64,000 nucleotides of DNA from Planctomycetia bacterium (GTDB taxonomy: Bacteria > Planctomycetota > Planctomycetia > Pirellulales > Thermoguttaceae), in assembly GCA_030527105.1 (NCBI GenBank), contig JAUNBK010000009.1:1-64000 (forward strand), given 5' to 3'. Positions within the stretch are counted from its first letter, which is position 1; each line of letters opens with the position of its first letter. The translations under genes and the position numbers were made by a program. Shown one piece after another: positions 9,199 to 17,766 of the stretch. The notes under the pieces were generated by a model. The model did not search any database and had not been told where the DNA came from. It was given only the letters and a program-made list of their open reading frames with translations.

Positions 9199-10632
9199 AT
9201 GAATAAAAAAATGCTCCCTTTTTTGCTCTACGGCATTGCGCTCGTGCTCGCGTGCGGCGCAAATGCGGCGGAGAAAGAGGATTCCGCTCCAAAGTCGGAC
9301 TCTTTCGAACAATATCGCGTCCTCATCGACACGATTGATCAGGTCTCACGCAACTACGTCAATCAGGTGTCGCGGGAGGAGCTTATCGAAGCGGCAATCA
9401 ACGGCGTGATCAAAAAATTGGACCCGTATTCGAACTACATTGCGCCGGACAAAATGGAGTCGTTCCGAAAAAATATTGATTCCAAATTCGGCGGCATCGG
9501 CGTTCAAGTCCATTCGCGCGACGGGAAAATTATTGTCGTTTCGCCCCTCATGGGGACGCCTGCGTACGAAGCGGGTGTTTTCTCTGGAGACCAAATTCTC
9601 AAAGTTGGCGGGGAGTCCGTCGAGGGCTTGTCGCTTGACGACGTTATCGAGCGCATGAAGGGGGAGATCGGAACTCCAATCACCCTCCAGCTGCGGCGCG
9701 AGGGGCGACCCGACCCGTTCGATTTGGAAATTGTGCGCGAGATTATCACTCTCGAGACCGTTTTGGGATTCGATCGCAACGAGGACGACTCGTGGAATCA
9801 TTGGCTCGACGAGAAAAACGGCATCGCCTACATCTGCATCTCTTCCTTTGCTCCAGAGACGACCAGGGATATGCGACGCGTTCTCAATGCTCTCGTGAAC
9901 GAGCGTGACGAAAATGACGAGCCGAAAATGAAGGGGCTGATTCTTGATTTGCGCTTCAACCCCGGTGGTTTGTTCCCTGCTGCGGTCGATATTTGCGACA
10001 TGTTCCTTGACGACGGCAGGATCGTGAGCACTAAGGGGCGCAATACGGAGGAGCAAGTGTGGAACGCCTCCAAAGAGAAAACCATTTGTGCGAGCGTCCC
10101 GATGGTCATTTTAATCAATCAATATAGCGCGAGCGCGAGCGAGGTCGTCTCGGCTTGCCTCCAAGACAATAATCGTGCGATTATCGTTGGTGAGCGTTCG
10201 TGGGGCAAAGGGAGCGTGCAAAACGTCGTCGAGTTGGAGGACGGGGCGAGCGCGTTGAAATTAACGACGGCCGGCTATTTTCGACCCAACGGGAAAAACA
10301 TCCATCGCGTCGAGGGTGCGGCGGAATCCGACGAGTGGGGCGTTGTGCCAAACGAGGAGCACCACGTCGCCATGACGCCTCAGCAACTCGCGTCGCTCAT
10401 GGAGGATCGAATGAGTCGTCAGGATTTGCGCACACACAACGTGCAGAAGTCCGAGGCGAAACCCTTCAGCGACCCGCAGCTGCGCAAAGCATTGGACGTG
10501 CTTTTCAAGGAATTGGGCGTCGATACAGGCGAGCAGGGCACCAAGACGAGCGCACTTACTCCGCGTAATGGGCGTCAGCTTTCCGTGAATTCCACGCAAA
10601 ATGCCTCCTCCCGACGTGGGTGGCGAAGATGA
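9199..10632 (+). CDS. S41 family carboxyl-terminal processing peptidase with PDZ domain
   Basis: A 477-aa exported serine protease of the CtpA/Prc family, expected to cleave or trim envelope proteins from the C-terminus. Seen: an N-terminal signal peptide (residues 1-24, ending GANAA); the S41 N-terminal helical region with LDPYSNYI; a PDZ domain (about 100-180, GIGVQV...SGDQILKVGG); DLRFNPGG; the catalytic serine region SASASE (310-315); and the catalytic lysine in GERSWGKGSVQ (K337). The C-terminal about 60 residues are a basic Ser/Asn-rich tail. AAGGAC precedes ATG 9199. A strong hairpin made of two repeat halves follows 12 bp after the stop and probably ends transcription. Confidence 0.9.
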   Translation: MNKKMLPFLLYGIALVLACGANAAEKEDSAPKSDSFEQYRVLIDTIDQVSRNYVNQVSREELIEAAINGVIKKLDPYSNYIAPDKMESFRKNIDSKFGGIGVQVHSRDGKIIVVSPLMGTPAYEAGVFSGDQILKVGGESVEGLSLDDVIERMKGEIGTPITLQLRREGRPDPFDLEIVREIITLETVLGFDRNEDDSWNHWLDEKNGIAYICISSFAPETTRDMRRVLNALVNERDENDEPKMKGLILDLRFNPGGLFPAAVDICDMFLDDGRIVSTKGRNTEEQVWNASKEKTICASVPMVILINQYSASASEVVSACLQDNNRAIIVGERSWGKGSVQNVVELEDGASALKLTTAGYFRPNGKNIHRVEGAAESDEWGVVPNEEHHVAMTPQQLASLMEDRMSRQDLRTHNVQKSEAKPFSDPQLRKALDVLFKELGVDTGEQGTKTSALTPRNGRQLSVNSTQNASSRRGWRR

Positions 10633-10644
10633 TTTTACGATCTC

Positions 10645-10689
10645 CTCGTTGAAATTTCCGATGCCGTCCGCGTTGGAAATTTCAACGAG
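10645..10689. repeat. Inverted dimer of repeat-family 5' halves; terminator-like hairpin
   Basis: The arm CTCGTTGAAATTTCC (10645-10659) and its exact reverse complement GGAAATTTCAACGAG (10675-10689) flank a 15-nt loop. Both arms are the 5' end of the 105-bp repeat family, joined head to head, and the loop still carries the family's GCCGTCCGC. The right side continues into AAGTATTA, the family terminus in reverse. The 15-bp perfect stem just after the S41 peptidase stop would act as an mRNA 3' end or stabiliser, although no long T-run follows. Confidence 0.75.
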
Positions 10690-10801
10690 AAGTATTACAA
10701 AAGTCTCAAGAAAACGGTCTTTTCCACAGAAAAATGCTCTGAATTATTTCTAGACATTGAACAGCGCCAACTGCTGAAGGCGAAGAACATCCACACACAA
10801 G

Positions 10802-10978
10802 AAAAAAAGGGAGCGCTAAACCATTGCCAAACAACACCCCTTCCACAGGGCCCCAAACAAACAACAGCCAGCGCTCCCAAAACGGGAAAGAAATTATTCT
10901 CAAATTCTCTATTTTTTGGAAACTGTGGAAGTTTGTTGTTTTGTATACCTATTCAATAGCACACTCATCCCAACGACA
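10802..10978 (-). ncRNA. Candidate small RNA, about 175 nt, with own promoter and terminator
   Basis: On the minus strand a near-consensus promoter (10985-11012) predicts a start near 10978. The transcript would end at a rho-independent terminator: GGGAGCGCT (10878-10870) pairs with AGCGCTCCC (10817-10809), followed by seven T (10808-10802). Inside the terminator loop is CTGTGGAAG (10848-10840), exactly complementary to CTTCCACAG (10931-10923) upstream in the same transcript, with a further AACAAC/GTTGTT match. The RNA could therefore switch between two structures. No open frame of substance and no match to SRP, tmRNA or RNase P signatures is visible. The rest of the 10633-11562 gap holds only repeat fragments. 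Confidence 0.45.
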
Positions 10979-10984
10979 GACGTA

Positions 10985-11012
10985 ATTATAGACGATGTTG
11001 CAATTAAGTCAA
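10985..11012 (-). promoter_or_regulatory. Sigma70-type promoter for the minus-strand small RNA
   Basis: On the minus strand, TTGACT (-35, 11012-11007) and a perfect TATAAT (-10, 10990-10985) are separated by 16 bp. No minus-strand coding gene follows for more than 300 bp, which is what makes a small RNA likely. Confidence 0.6.
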
Positions 11013-11328
11013 GAGGGAAAAAGCGTTTATGGCAAATTTTTTGCAAAATTTTTTTCTTTTGAGTTAAATTGGGGTATTTTAGGCGACTTTTAATGGTCAA
11101 GTCTCCCGTTTTTCTCTCACAGTTTTTTTAAGAACTTTGCAAACGGAAGTCGTGTTTGAACCAGAACTTACGACAAAACCACCCATACCAATTGCCGGGA
11201 AACTTCTTGCGTTGCACAAATATTGCTGGTTATTTTTGGAAAAATAGGCAAAAACCCCTTTTCATCAAGCTGACGGCGCACGATTTTGGCACTCTCGACT
11301 TCTGCCGCACATTGAGACTCATCGTGAT

Positions 11329-11466
11329 TTACACTCGTTCTGTCTTAAAATTCCCGTTTTATAATACTTCGCGTTGAAATTTCCCGTTCTGTTCGCCGTT
11401 GGAGCTACGCACCACGGCTCGCAAAGCGTCGCATAAAACGGGAATTTTAAAGGAGAACGAGTATAA
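11329..11466 (+). repeat. 105-bp repeat family: reverse 3'-end fragment joined to a full forward copy
   Basis: 11359-11466 is a full forward copy: ATAATACTTC, GAAATTTCCC, the central GCCGTTGG/CCACGGC hairpin, AAAGGAG, then GAGTATA. Immediately before it, about 11329-11360 reads ACTCGTTCTGTCTTAAAATT then CCCGTTTT, which is the 3' terminus of the same family in reverse. One element thus appears to have inserted next to, or recombined with, another. It lies about 97 bp upstream of mfd. Confidence 0.85.
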
Positions 11467-11562
11467 CGCAAATTTGAAGACTCTTGCCCCCTCCCTTGCG
11501 CAAAAGGTTGAAATAGGGTACAATGGTCGGACTTGTTTGTCTCTTATCAAAAAGGGTAAAAA

Positions 11563-14500
11563 ATGGAAGTTTTACCAGAAATCACAACGCACGCGCTCTC
11601 CTTTTGCGAGAAGCACGCGATTCTTTCGCTTGTTGAGAGTCGCAAAACGCCACACATTGAGGGTGTGTGGGGGGCTGGGGCGTCTCTGCTCGCGGCGGCG
11701 TTGTCGCACGAAGCGCCCGAGAAAACGTGCGTCATTGTCGCGCCGACTCAAAAGATTGCGCGGAATATTGTCTCTGATTTTCGACTTTTTAACGAGCGTG
11801 AGGCGCTTTATTTTCCCCCGCTCCAACGTCGTTGGTTTGAGGGGGTGGATTCTGCGGATGAAGATCGATTGGCGCTCATCATCCCGGACGCCACGGTGGG
11901 CGAGCGCCTGCGCGTTCTCAAGGCGCTTTCGGATGGCGAGCCGCATGTGGTCGTGGCGTCTATTCAGGCGCTTTTGTGGTCGAATCCCACCCCTGAAACG
12001 CTTCGTGGCGAGTCGATTTCTTTGCGCGCGGGAGACGCTTTGCAACTCGACACTCTCGCGGACTGGCTCGTCTCTCATGGCTTCCAAAACACTTCTGCCG
12101 TACAATATCCCGGCGAGTTTTTCGTGCGCGGAGGGCTGATCGACATTTTTGCCGTGGAGTGGGACGTTCCGTTGAGAATCGAGTTTTTTGGCGACGAAAT
12201 CGACTCCATTCGCACGTTCGATCTCGAGTCGCAAAGGAGTTTAGAACGGTTGGATGCCGCCCAAATTGGGTCGTTTCTTCCGATCATGCAGCCGCCCGGC
12301 GTGGAAAAAGGGGCGGAATTATGTGATTTTTTGGATAAAGAATCGCTATTTATGATTCTCGAACCTGAGGAGACGCAGATTCAGGGGAAGCGTTTTCGCG
12401 AGGCGCAGGAGGGTGCCGAGGCGTTTTTCACGACTGAGCAAATCCTTCGGCGCGCCATGGATTTCCCCTTTCTCTCCGTCTCAGCGGTGGGTGAGAGCGC
12501 GTTTGGCAAGACGTTTCGATTCCCTATGGAGTCCGTGGAGCGCTTCAGCGGCGATTTCTCGCGCGTGAAAGACGAATTGGAACGCTACGCGCTGGGGCAG
12601 CAGGTCTATCTTCTTTCGCCCAACGAGGCGGAATCCGCGCGCGTCGCGTCGTTGCTCGAGGAGAGTCTTCCCGCGAAAAACAACGCCCTCCACCTGCGTG
12701 TCGGCAGCATCTCCCACGGATTTCGTCTCATCGATTCGCGCGCGTTGGTTCTCACGAGTGCCGCGCTCTTCGGGAGGGACGAGGCGCAGACGATTCCCAA
12801 AATCGCGACAAAAGCAATCACCAAGGCGATCGATTCTTTCTCCGACTTAAGCGAGGGGGATTATGTCGTCCATATTTCTCACGGAATCGCACGATATCAT
12901 GGACTCAAACTCCTTGAGCCGCTCAAATCGAAGGGGGAAAAATCCCCTCAAGATGTCTCGGTCGGCATGAAGCCCAACGCGGCGGGGGCGGAGGAACATC
13001 TGGCGCTCGAATTTCGCGACAACGTGATGGTCTACGTTCCCGCGACGAAAATAGGTTTGGTTCAAAAGTACATCAACACGAGTGGGACGCCGCCGCGACT
13101 TTCGACCTACGGAGGAAAAGTTTGGCGGAATTTGACGAAATCGGTCTCGGAGTCCGTGGTCGATTTGGCGTCCGAAATGCTCGAAATTCAGGCGCAGCGT
13201 GCGTCGAAGCCGGGGATTGCGTTTCCGACGGGGACGACACTCCAGAACGAGTTCGACGCCCTCTTCCCTTACGCCGAGACTCCCGACCAACTCGAGGCGG
13301 CGAGCGCGATTCGTGCCGACATGGCTCAGACGAAGCCGATGGATCGTCTGCTTTGCGGGGACGTGGGTTTTGGCAAGACGGAACTCGCCATGCGCGCGGC
13401 TTTCACGGCGGCGGAAGCGGGCTATCAAACGGCAGTCCTTGTCCCAACGACGATTTTAGCGGCGCAGCATTGGCGCTCTTTCACGCAAAGAATGGCGGCG
13501 TTTCCCATTGTCGTCGAGTCCATCTCCCGCTTCTCGTCCGCCTCGGAGCAAAGGGAGGTTCTCAAGCGCGTCGAAAAAGGGTCCGTGGATATCTTGATCG
13601 GAACTCATCGACTCGCGAGCGCCAACATTCGATTCCACAATCTCGGGCTGGTGATTATTGACGAGGAACAGCGGTTCGGCGTCGAGATTAAAGAGTCCCT
13701 CAAGCGTTTTCGCTCGACGGTCGACGTCCTCACAATGACGGCAACGCCGATTCCGCGCACCCTCCACATGTCGCTTCTGGGAATTCGAGACATATCGAGC
13801 CTCGAAACGCCCCCCGAGGGGAGGATGCCCGTCTCGACCATCGTGACGAGGTTCAATCCAGATATCGTAAAAAACGCCATTCGAAGGGAACTGGATCGCG
13901 AGGGACAAATATATTTCGTACATAATCGAGTATACGACATCGACGCGACGGCGAGAATGCTCCACAAACTCGTTCCGGACGCAAGAATCGAGGTGGGGCA
14001 CGCGCAAATGCCTGAGAAACAACTCGAAAACGTGATGCTGCGTTTCGTCAATCACGAGTGCGACATTTTGGTAAGCACCACGATTGTCGAGAACGGGTTG
14101 GATATTCCCAACGCCAACACGATTTTTATCGACAATGCCGATCGATATGGACTCGCGGAGCTGCACCAGCTGCGGGGGCGCGTGGGGAGGTTTCGAAACC
14201 ATGCGTATTGCTATCTCATTGTGAACGATAAGCAAGGAATGACGGAGTCGGCTATTCGAAGACTCAAGGCGATTGAGGAGTTTTCCCACCTGGGTGCGGG
14301 GTTTAGTATAGCCATGCGCGACCTTGAAATTCGCGGCGCGGGCAACATTTTAGGCGCAAAACAAAGCGGGCAGATTGCTCTCGTTGGGTACGAGCTTTAT
14401 TGCGATTTGTTGGAGAATGCCGTGCGGAGGTTGCGTCGAATGCCACCGCGCGAAACAGTCGAAACGGACGTCGATCTCCCCGTTTCGGCATACATTCCTC

Positions 14501-14898
14501 ACGAATACGTCCCCGACATGCGCGCGAAAATCGATTTGTATCGCCAATTGTCGCGCTGCACGAGGGTGGAACATATCGAGGAATTGGAGTTGGCAATGAA
14601 AGATCGTTTTGGCCCGATTCCCCCGCCGCTTGCGCGACTGCTTCAAGTTTTTCGGATTCGAATTCACGCGCACCAACGATTAATCCACACCGTGCGTCGG
14701 GAAAACGATTTTATCGTCCTCCACTTTTATTCACGCAAGGCGATCGAACCACTCGCACTTCGCAAGATTGGCAAAATGGGGAAGTCGCTTCGGATTGCGG
14801 ACGAGACAAGCGCGTACCTTCCGATGGACGACGAGGTAAAAAATTCTCCGCCAGATTCCGAAAAAATGTTGAATTATGTCGAACTGCTCTTGCGCTAA
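11563..14898 (+). CDS. mfd: Transcription-repair coupling factor Mfd
   Basis: A 1111-aa superfamily 2 translocase that releases RNA polymerase stalled at DNA damage and recruits UvrA. Seen: a UvrB-homology N-terminal region (about 1-340, FVRGGLIDIFAVEWDVPLRIEFFGDEIDSIR region); a CarD-like RNAP-interacting domain (about 430-500, GDYVVHISHGIARYHGL); Walker A GDVGFGKTELAMRAAF near 600; DEEQRFG near 700; TATPIPRTLHMSLLGIRD near 725; the translocation motif TTIVENGLDIPN; and QLRGRVGR near 870. A C-terminal TRCF domain follows. The length is close to the family norm (about 1150). Start ATG 11563 follows AAAAAGGG. It is a single-gene unit with a repeat copy upstream. Confidence 0.95.
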   Translation: MEVLPEITTHALSFCEKHAILSLVESRKTPHIEGVWGAGASLLAAALSHEAPEKTCVIVAPTQKIARNIVSDFRLFNEREALYFPPLQRRWFEGVDSADEDRLALIIPDATVGERLRVLKALSDGEPHVVVASIQALLWSNPTPETLRGESISLRAGDALQLDTLADWLVSHGFQNTSAVQYPGEFFVRGGLIDIFAVEWDVPLRIEFFGDEIDSIRTFDLESQRSLERLDAAQIGSFLPIMQPPGVEKGAELCDFLDKESLFMILEPEETQIQGKRFREAQEGAEAFFTTEQILRRAMDFPFLSVSAVGESAFGKTFRFPMESVERFSGDFSRVKDELERYALGQQVYLLSPNEAESARVASLLEESLPAKNNALHLRVGSISHGFRLIDSRALVLTSAALFGRDEAQTIPKIATKAITKAIDSFSDLSEGDYVVHISHGIARYHGLKLLEPLKSKGEKSPQDVSVGMKPNAAGAEEHLALEFRDNVMVYVPATKIGLVQKYINTSGTPPRLSTYGGKVWRNLTKSVSESVVDLASEMLEIQAQRASKPGIAFPTGTTLQNEFDALFPYAETPDQLEAASAIRADMAQTKPMDRLLCGDVGFGKTELAMRAAFTAAEAGYQTAVLVPTTILAAQHWRSFTQRMAAFPIVVESISRFSSASEQREVLKRVEKGSVDILIGTHRLASANIRFHNLGLVIIDEEQRFGVEIKESLKRFRSTVDVLTMTATPIPRTLHMSLLGIRDISSLETPPEGRMPVSTIVTRFNPDIVKNAIRRELDREGQIYFVHNRVYDIDATARMLHKLVPDARIEVGHAQMPEKQLENVMLRFVNHECDILVSTTIVENGLDIPNANTIFIDNADRYGLAELHQLRGRVGRFRNHAYCYLIVNDKQGMTESAIRRLKAIEEFSHLGAGFSIAMRDLEIRGAGNILGAKQSGQIALVGYELYCDLLENAVRRLRRMPPRETVETDVDLPVSAYIPHEYVPDMRAKIDLYRQLSRCTRVEHIEELELAMKDRFGPIPPPLARLLQVFRIRIHAHQRLIHTVRRENDFIVLHFYSRKAIEPLALRKIGKMGKSLRIADETSAYLPMDDEVKNSPPDSEKMLNYVELLLR

Positions 14899-14977
14899 AT
14901 GGGCTTTTTTGTTTATATATATTATGTCGTTTTGAACAGATGAGTATAATGATTGTACCCAAGCCACACTTTATAGC

Positions 14978-16804
14978 ATGAATAAGAGAAATCGCAGCTG
15001 TCGTTCATTCGTCCTTTTTCTCGGGATTGGACTGCTGTTGGGGTTCGTTTCTTCGGACGCCAAGGCGCAGTGGTGGAAGAAAAAGAAGACCGAAACCCAA
15101 GCCTCGGAGGCGGTTGGCGATTCGTCTCAATGGTCTGTTTCGGATTCTTCGCGCGCGCGGTCGATTCAGGGCGCTGCCGCTGCCTCGAACTCTCCGCCCC
15201 AATCGGGCAACGCTGCGTTCATGAGTCGCGAGGAGCAAAAGGAAAAAGAGAAAAGCGAGGCGAAAAAGGGGATCGTAATTCGCTTCCCGTGGGCGAAAGA
15301 GAAGGACGAAAAAGAACAAACCTCCGATGGAGAAGCCGCGCGCGGGAGTAACGCGCACAACGATCCGTTCGGTCCGGCGGAGTTTCCCGAGTCGCCTGCG
15401 TATCAGGATATGTCGCAGATTTTGCAGACACAAAGTTCCACGCCCGCAGGAACGGTAGGTGCCGAGGTTTTGCCCCCGTCGCCTCAGTATTCTCCAGCGC
15501 AAGCCGTCCCTGCCGTCCCTGCCGCGCAAGCGTATCCCCCCGCTACGCTTCCTTCGGAGTTGCCCTCAGGTCTGCCCGCCGGGCTTCCGAGTGAGCTGCC
15601 GACGACGCCGTATTCTGCCGTGCCCGCAGATTCTCCTACGCCCGCTACGCATCCTGCGCCCGAAACTCAGACGGATTCCGTGGCTGCTTCGTCGATGTTT
15701 GTCGAGCAGAGTCCTTTCGGAAGAACGAACCCGAACATCTCCCCGACGGAGAGCGTGTTGGAGCAAATTCCCTCTCTTCAGATGGACTCCTCGGACTTGG
15801 CGAATGGCAACATTCAATTCTACTCCTACGGTCGCGCGCTGGCGCAGGTGGGAACGGAGGTTATTTTGGCGGGCGACGTGATGGACAAAGTCGACGCGAT
15901 TATGGCGGAAGAAGCCGCGCAGATTCCGCCCGGGCAGGTGGAACTCCGGCGAGAAGTCCTCACGCGCATGTTTTTGCGCAACGCGATTGAGATAAAGTTG
16001 GTCTTTTGCGACATCCAACGATCGATGCCGGCGGAGGGAATCAAACAAAATATTCAGATGATCGACAATGTCTTCGAGAAGGACGAGCTTGCGCGCCGCA
16101 TGAAAGAGGCAAATGTGACGACCCGTGAGGCGCTCGACGCGTGGTATCGTGAGCGTGGAACGACGCTCCTCAAGCAGAAGTATCTGTTCCGCGAGGCTGT
16201 TTTGTGTTCGGAATGGCTGCGACAAAATGTCCCGCAGAATCCCGATGTCTCGCAGCCGGAGATGCACGATTATTATCAAGCGCATTTGAAGGATTTCGAG
16301 ACCCCGCCGCGTGCAAGGTGGGAGGAGTTGGTCGTTCGAAAATCCCGCTTCGCGTCGCGGGAGGAAGCGTATCGCGAAATCGTACGAATCGGTTCGCTCG
16401 TTGCGCTTCAAAAGACTCCTTTCTCGGAAGTTGCCAAGCAATTCTCGCACGGTGTCACGGCAGCGTATGGCGGCGAGCAGGATTGGGTCAAACCTGGAGA
16501 TTTGATCTCAAAGCCGTTGGAGGCTGCTCTTTTCGCTCAGCCCGTCGGTGTTTTGAGCGCGCAGGTGATCGAGGACGAAAACTGTTTTTATATCATTCGT
16601 GTCCTTGAGAGGGATGAGCTTACGCGACTTTCTTTTGCCGATGCGCAGCCTCAAATCCGCGAGAAAATCAAACAACAGAAGGCTGCCGAGGCGCATGAAA
16701 AATACCTCAACAAATTGCGAAGTGAAATCCCCGTCTTCACGATTTTCGACGGAATTCCTTCTCCCGAGGAAAGAATGAAGCAGGGACAACGCTCGCTTTT
16801 TTAG
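14978..16804 (+). CDS. Secreted PpiC/SurA-like peptidyl-prolyl isomerase
   Basis: A 608-aa exported protein with signal peptide MNKRNRSCRSFVLFLGIGLL (first 20 residues) ending near AKAQ. Residues about 40-270 are low-complexity, charged then Pro/Ala/Ser-rich (PAVPAAQAYPPATLPSELPS). A SurA-N-like helical region (about 285-410, EVILAGDVMDKVDAI, REVLTRMFLRNAIE) follows, then a parvulin domain (about 435-560; RWEELVVRK, FSEVAKQFSHGVTAAYGGEQDW, FAQPVGVLSAQVIEDENCFYIIRV). It probably assists folding of envelope proteins. ATG 14978 lies beyond a TATAAT at 14945-14950. The upstream motif GTTTTGAAC-GATGA is shared with the next gene. Confidence 0.85.
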   Translation: MNKRNRSCRSFVLFLGIGLLLGFVSSDAKAQWWKKKKTETQASEAVGDSSQWSVSDSSRARSIQGAAAASNSPPQSGNAAFMSREEQKEKEKSEAKKGIVIRFPWAKEKDEKEQTSDGEAARGSNAHNDPFGPAEFPESPAYQDMSQILQTQSSTPAGTVGAEVLPPSPQYSPAQAVPAVPAAQAYPPATLPSELPSGLPAGLPSELPTTPYSAVPADSPTPATHPAPETQTDSVAASSMFVEQSPFGRTNPNISPTESVLEQIPSLQMDSSDLANGNIQFYSYGRALAQVGTEVILAGDVMDKVDAIMAEEAAQIPPGQVELRREVLTRMFLRNAIEIKLVFCDIQRSMPAEGIKQNIQMIDNVFEKDELARRMKEANVTTREALDAWYRERGTTLLKQKYLFREAVLCSEWLRQNVPQNPDVSQPEMHDYYQAHLKDFETPPRARWEELVVRKSRFASREEAYREIVRIGSLVALQKTPFSEVAKQFSHGVTAAYGGEQDWVKPGDLISKPLEAALFAQPVGVLSAQVIEDENCFYIIRVLERDELTRLSFADAQPQIREKIKQQKAAEAHEKYLNKLRSEIPVFTIFDGIPSPEERMKQGQRSLF

Positions 16805-16900
16805 CACAATTTGTGAAGTAAAATGTTGTTTTGAACCGATGATGGATAGTGTTGCACTAGAGTTGCAATAAATGAACGATTTTTGTGAAAGGGTGTGCGG

Positions 16901-17473
16901 ATGGCAATTTGTAAATATTTCGACTGGCTGGGGATTGTGGCGCTTCTCTTCGTGTGTTGTTGCACGTGTGCGGACGATGCATGGGCGCAGCGTTGGGCGG
17001 ATCGTGGTGCCCGCGCAGAGGGAAGGGCGGGGATATTCTCCGCCGGGCGTGCCGCGCAGGAGGAACGACTTCAGCGCAGGTTAATGACGCCCGAGCAGAG
17101 AAATTTCTATCGTACACTCTCGCCTGAGGAGAGGGAGAATTATCGCTTAAACGCTATGGAGCGATCCGACTCGCGTCCGCGTCCAGATTTGCGTCTCTTT
17201 CGACCGCGCCCGGAAGGTGGTTTGGATGAAGGCGCGCGCGTGTCGGACTCCGCAACGCCACCAACCGCCGTCCGCCGTCCGCTGCGTCCGAGGAATCCCA
17301 ATGTTCCAACGCCAGCGGCGCCTTTCGTCCGTCCGGATCAGCAATACTCGAATCCGAACGAGGTCGCGTCTCCGCGCGTCGTACCCACCGAGCGAGTTCT
17401 TTCTGCCGACGAGAAGCCGATTCGCGATATGACGTCGGAAGAGATTAGCGAACTCCTTGGCGACGCGCAGTGA
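16901..17473 (+). CDS. Small secreted protein, unknown function
   Basis: A 190-aa protein with a Cys-containing hydrophobic N-terminus (LGIVALLFVCCCTC...AWAQ), probably a signal peptide. The mature part is Arg/Pro-rich and unstructured-looking, with LMTPEQRNFYRTLSPEERENY near residue 62 and a conserved-looking acidic end (RDMTSEEISELLGDA). Start ATG 16901 has GTGAAAGGG eight bases upstream; an in-frame GTG at 16895 would overlap that site. A strong terminator follows at 17501. It lies 96 bp after the PPIase gene and shares an upstream sequence motif with it. I do not recognise the family. Confidence 0.6.
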   Translation: MAICKYFDWLGIVALLFVCCCTCADDAWAQRWADRGARAEGRAGIFSAGRAAQEERLQRRLMTPEQRNFYRTLSPEERENYRLNAMERSDSRPRPDLRLFRPRPEGGLDEGARVSDSATPPTAVRRPLRPRNPNVPTPAAPFVRPDQQYSNPNEVASPRVVPTERVLSADEKPIRDMTSEEISELLGDAQ

Positions 17474-17500
17474 AAACGTGGTCAGTCGATGATTAGCGAG

Positions 17501-17528
17501 GGTGTGGGGGTTGCCTCACACCTTTTTT
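17501..17528 (+). terminator. Rho-independent terminator
   Basis: GGTGTGGGG (17501-17509) pairs with CCTCACACC (17514-17522) as nine pairs including one G-U, loop GTTG, followed by TTTTTT. It ends the unit of the small secreted protein at 16901. Confidence 0.85.
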
Positions 17529-17625
17529 GTTTTTCTTCGAGCCAACGCCAGACGCTAAAATCCGTCCATTCCACAAAAAAATTCCAGAAAATTTAAAAAT
17601 CCTCCCAAATCGTCCATGTTTTTTC

Positions 17626-17653
17626 TTGACAAAGCGTGTTGCTATGCTATAAT
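17626..17653 (+). promoter_or_regulatory. Consensus sigma70 promoter
   Basis: TTGACA (17626-17631), a 16-bp spacer and TATAAT (17648-17653) match the consensus exactly. It predicts a start near 17660 and a 5' leader of about 105 nt before the PEP-CTERM gene at 17767. Such a perfect promoter suggests strong constitutive expression of this surface protein. Confidence 0.8.
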
Positions 17654-17766
17654 ATAGCCACACTTGGTGTCGTGTTGCGTGGACAGTGGGTTGCCATTGC
17701 CATTGCGCATTTCGGGGGCATCATTATACTGAGCACAAAATTTCAATGGAATCAAGGGTGAAACAT

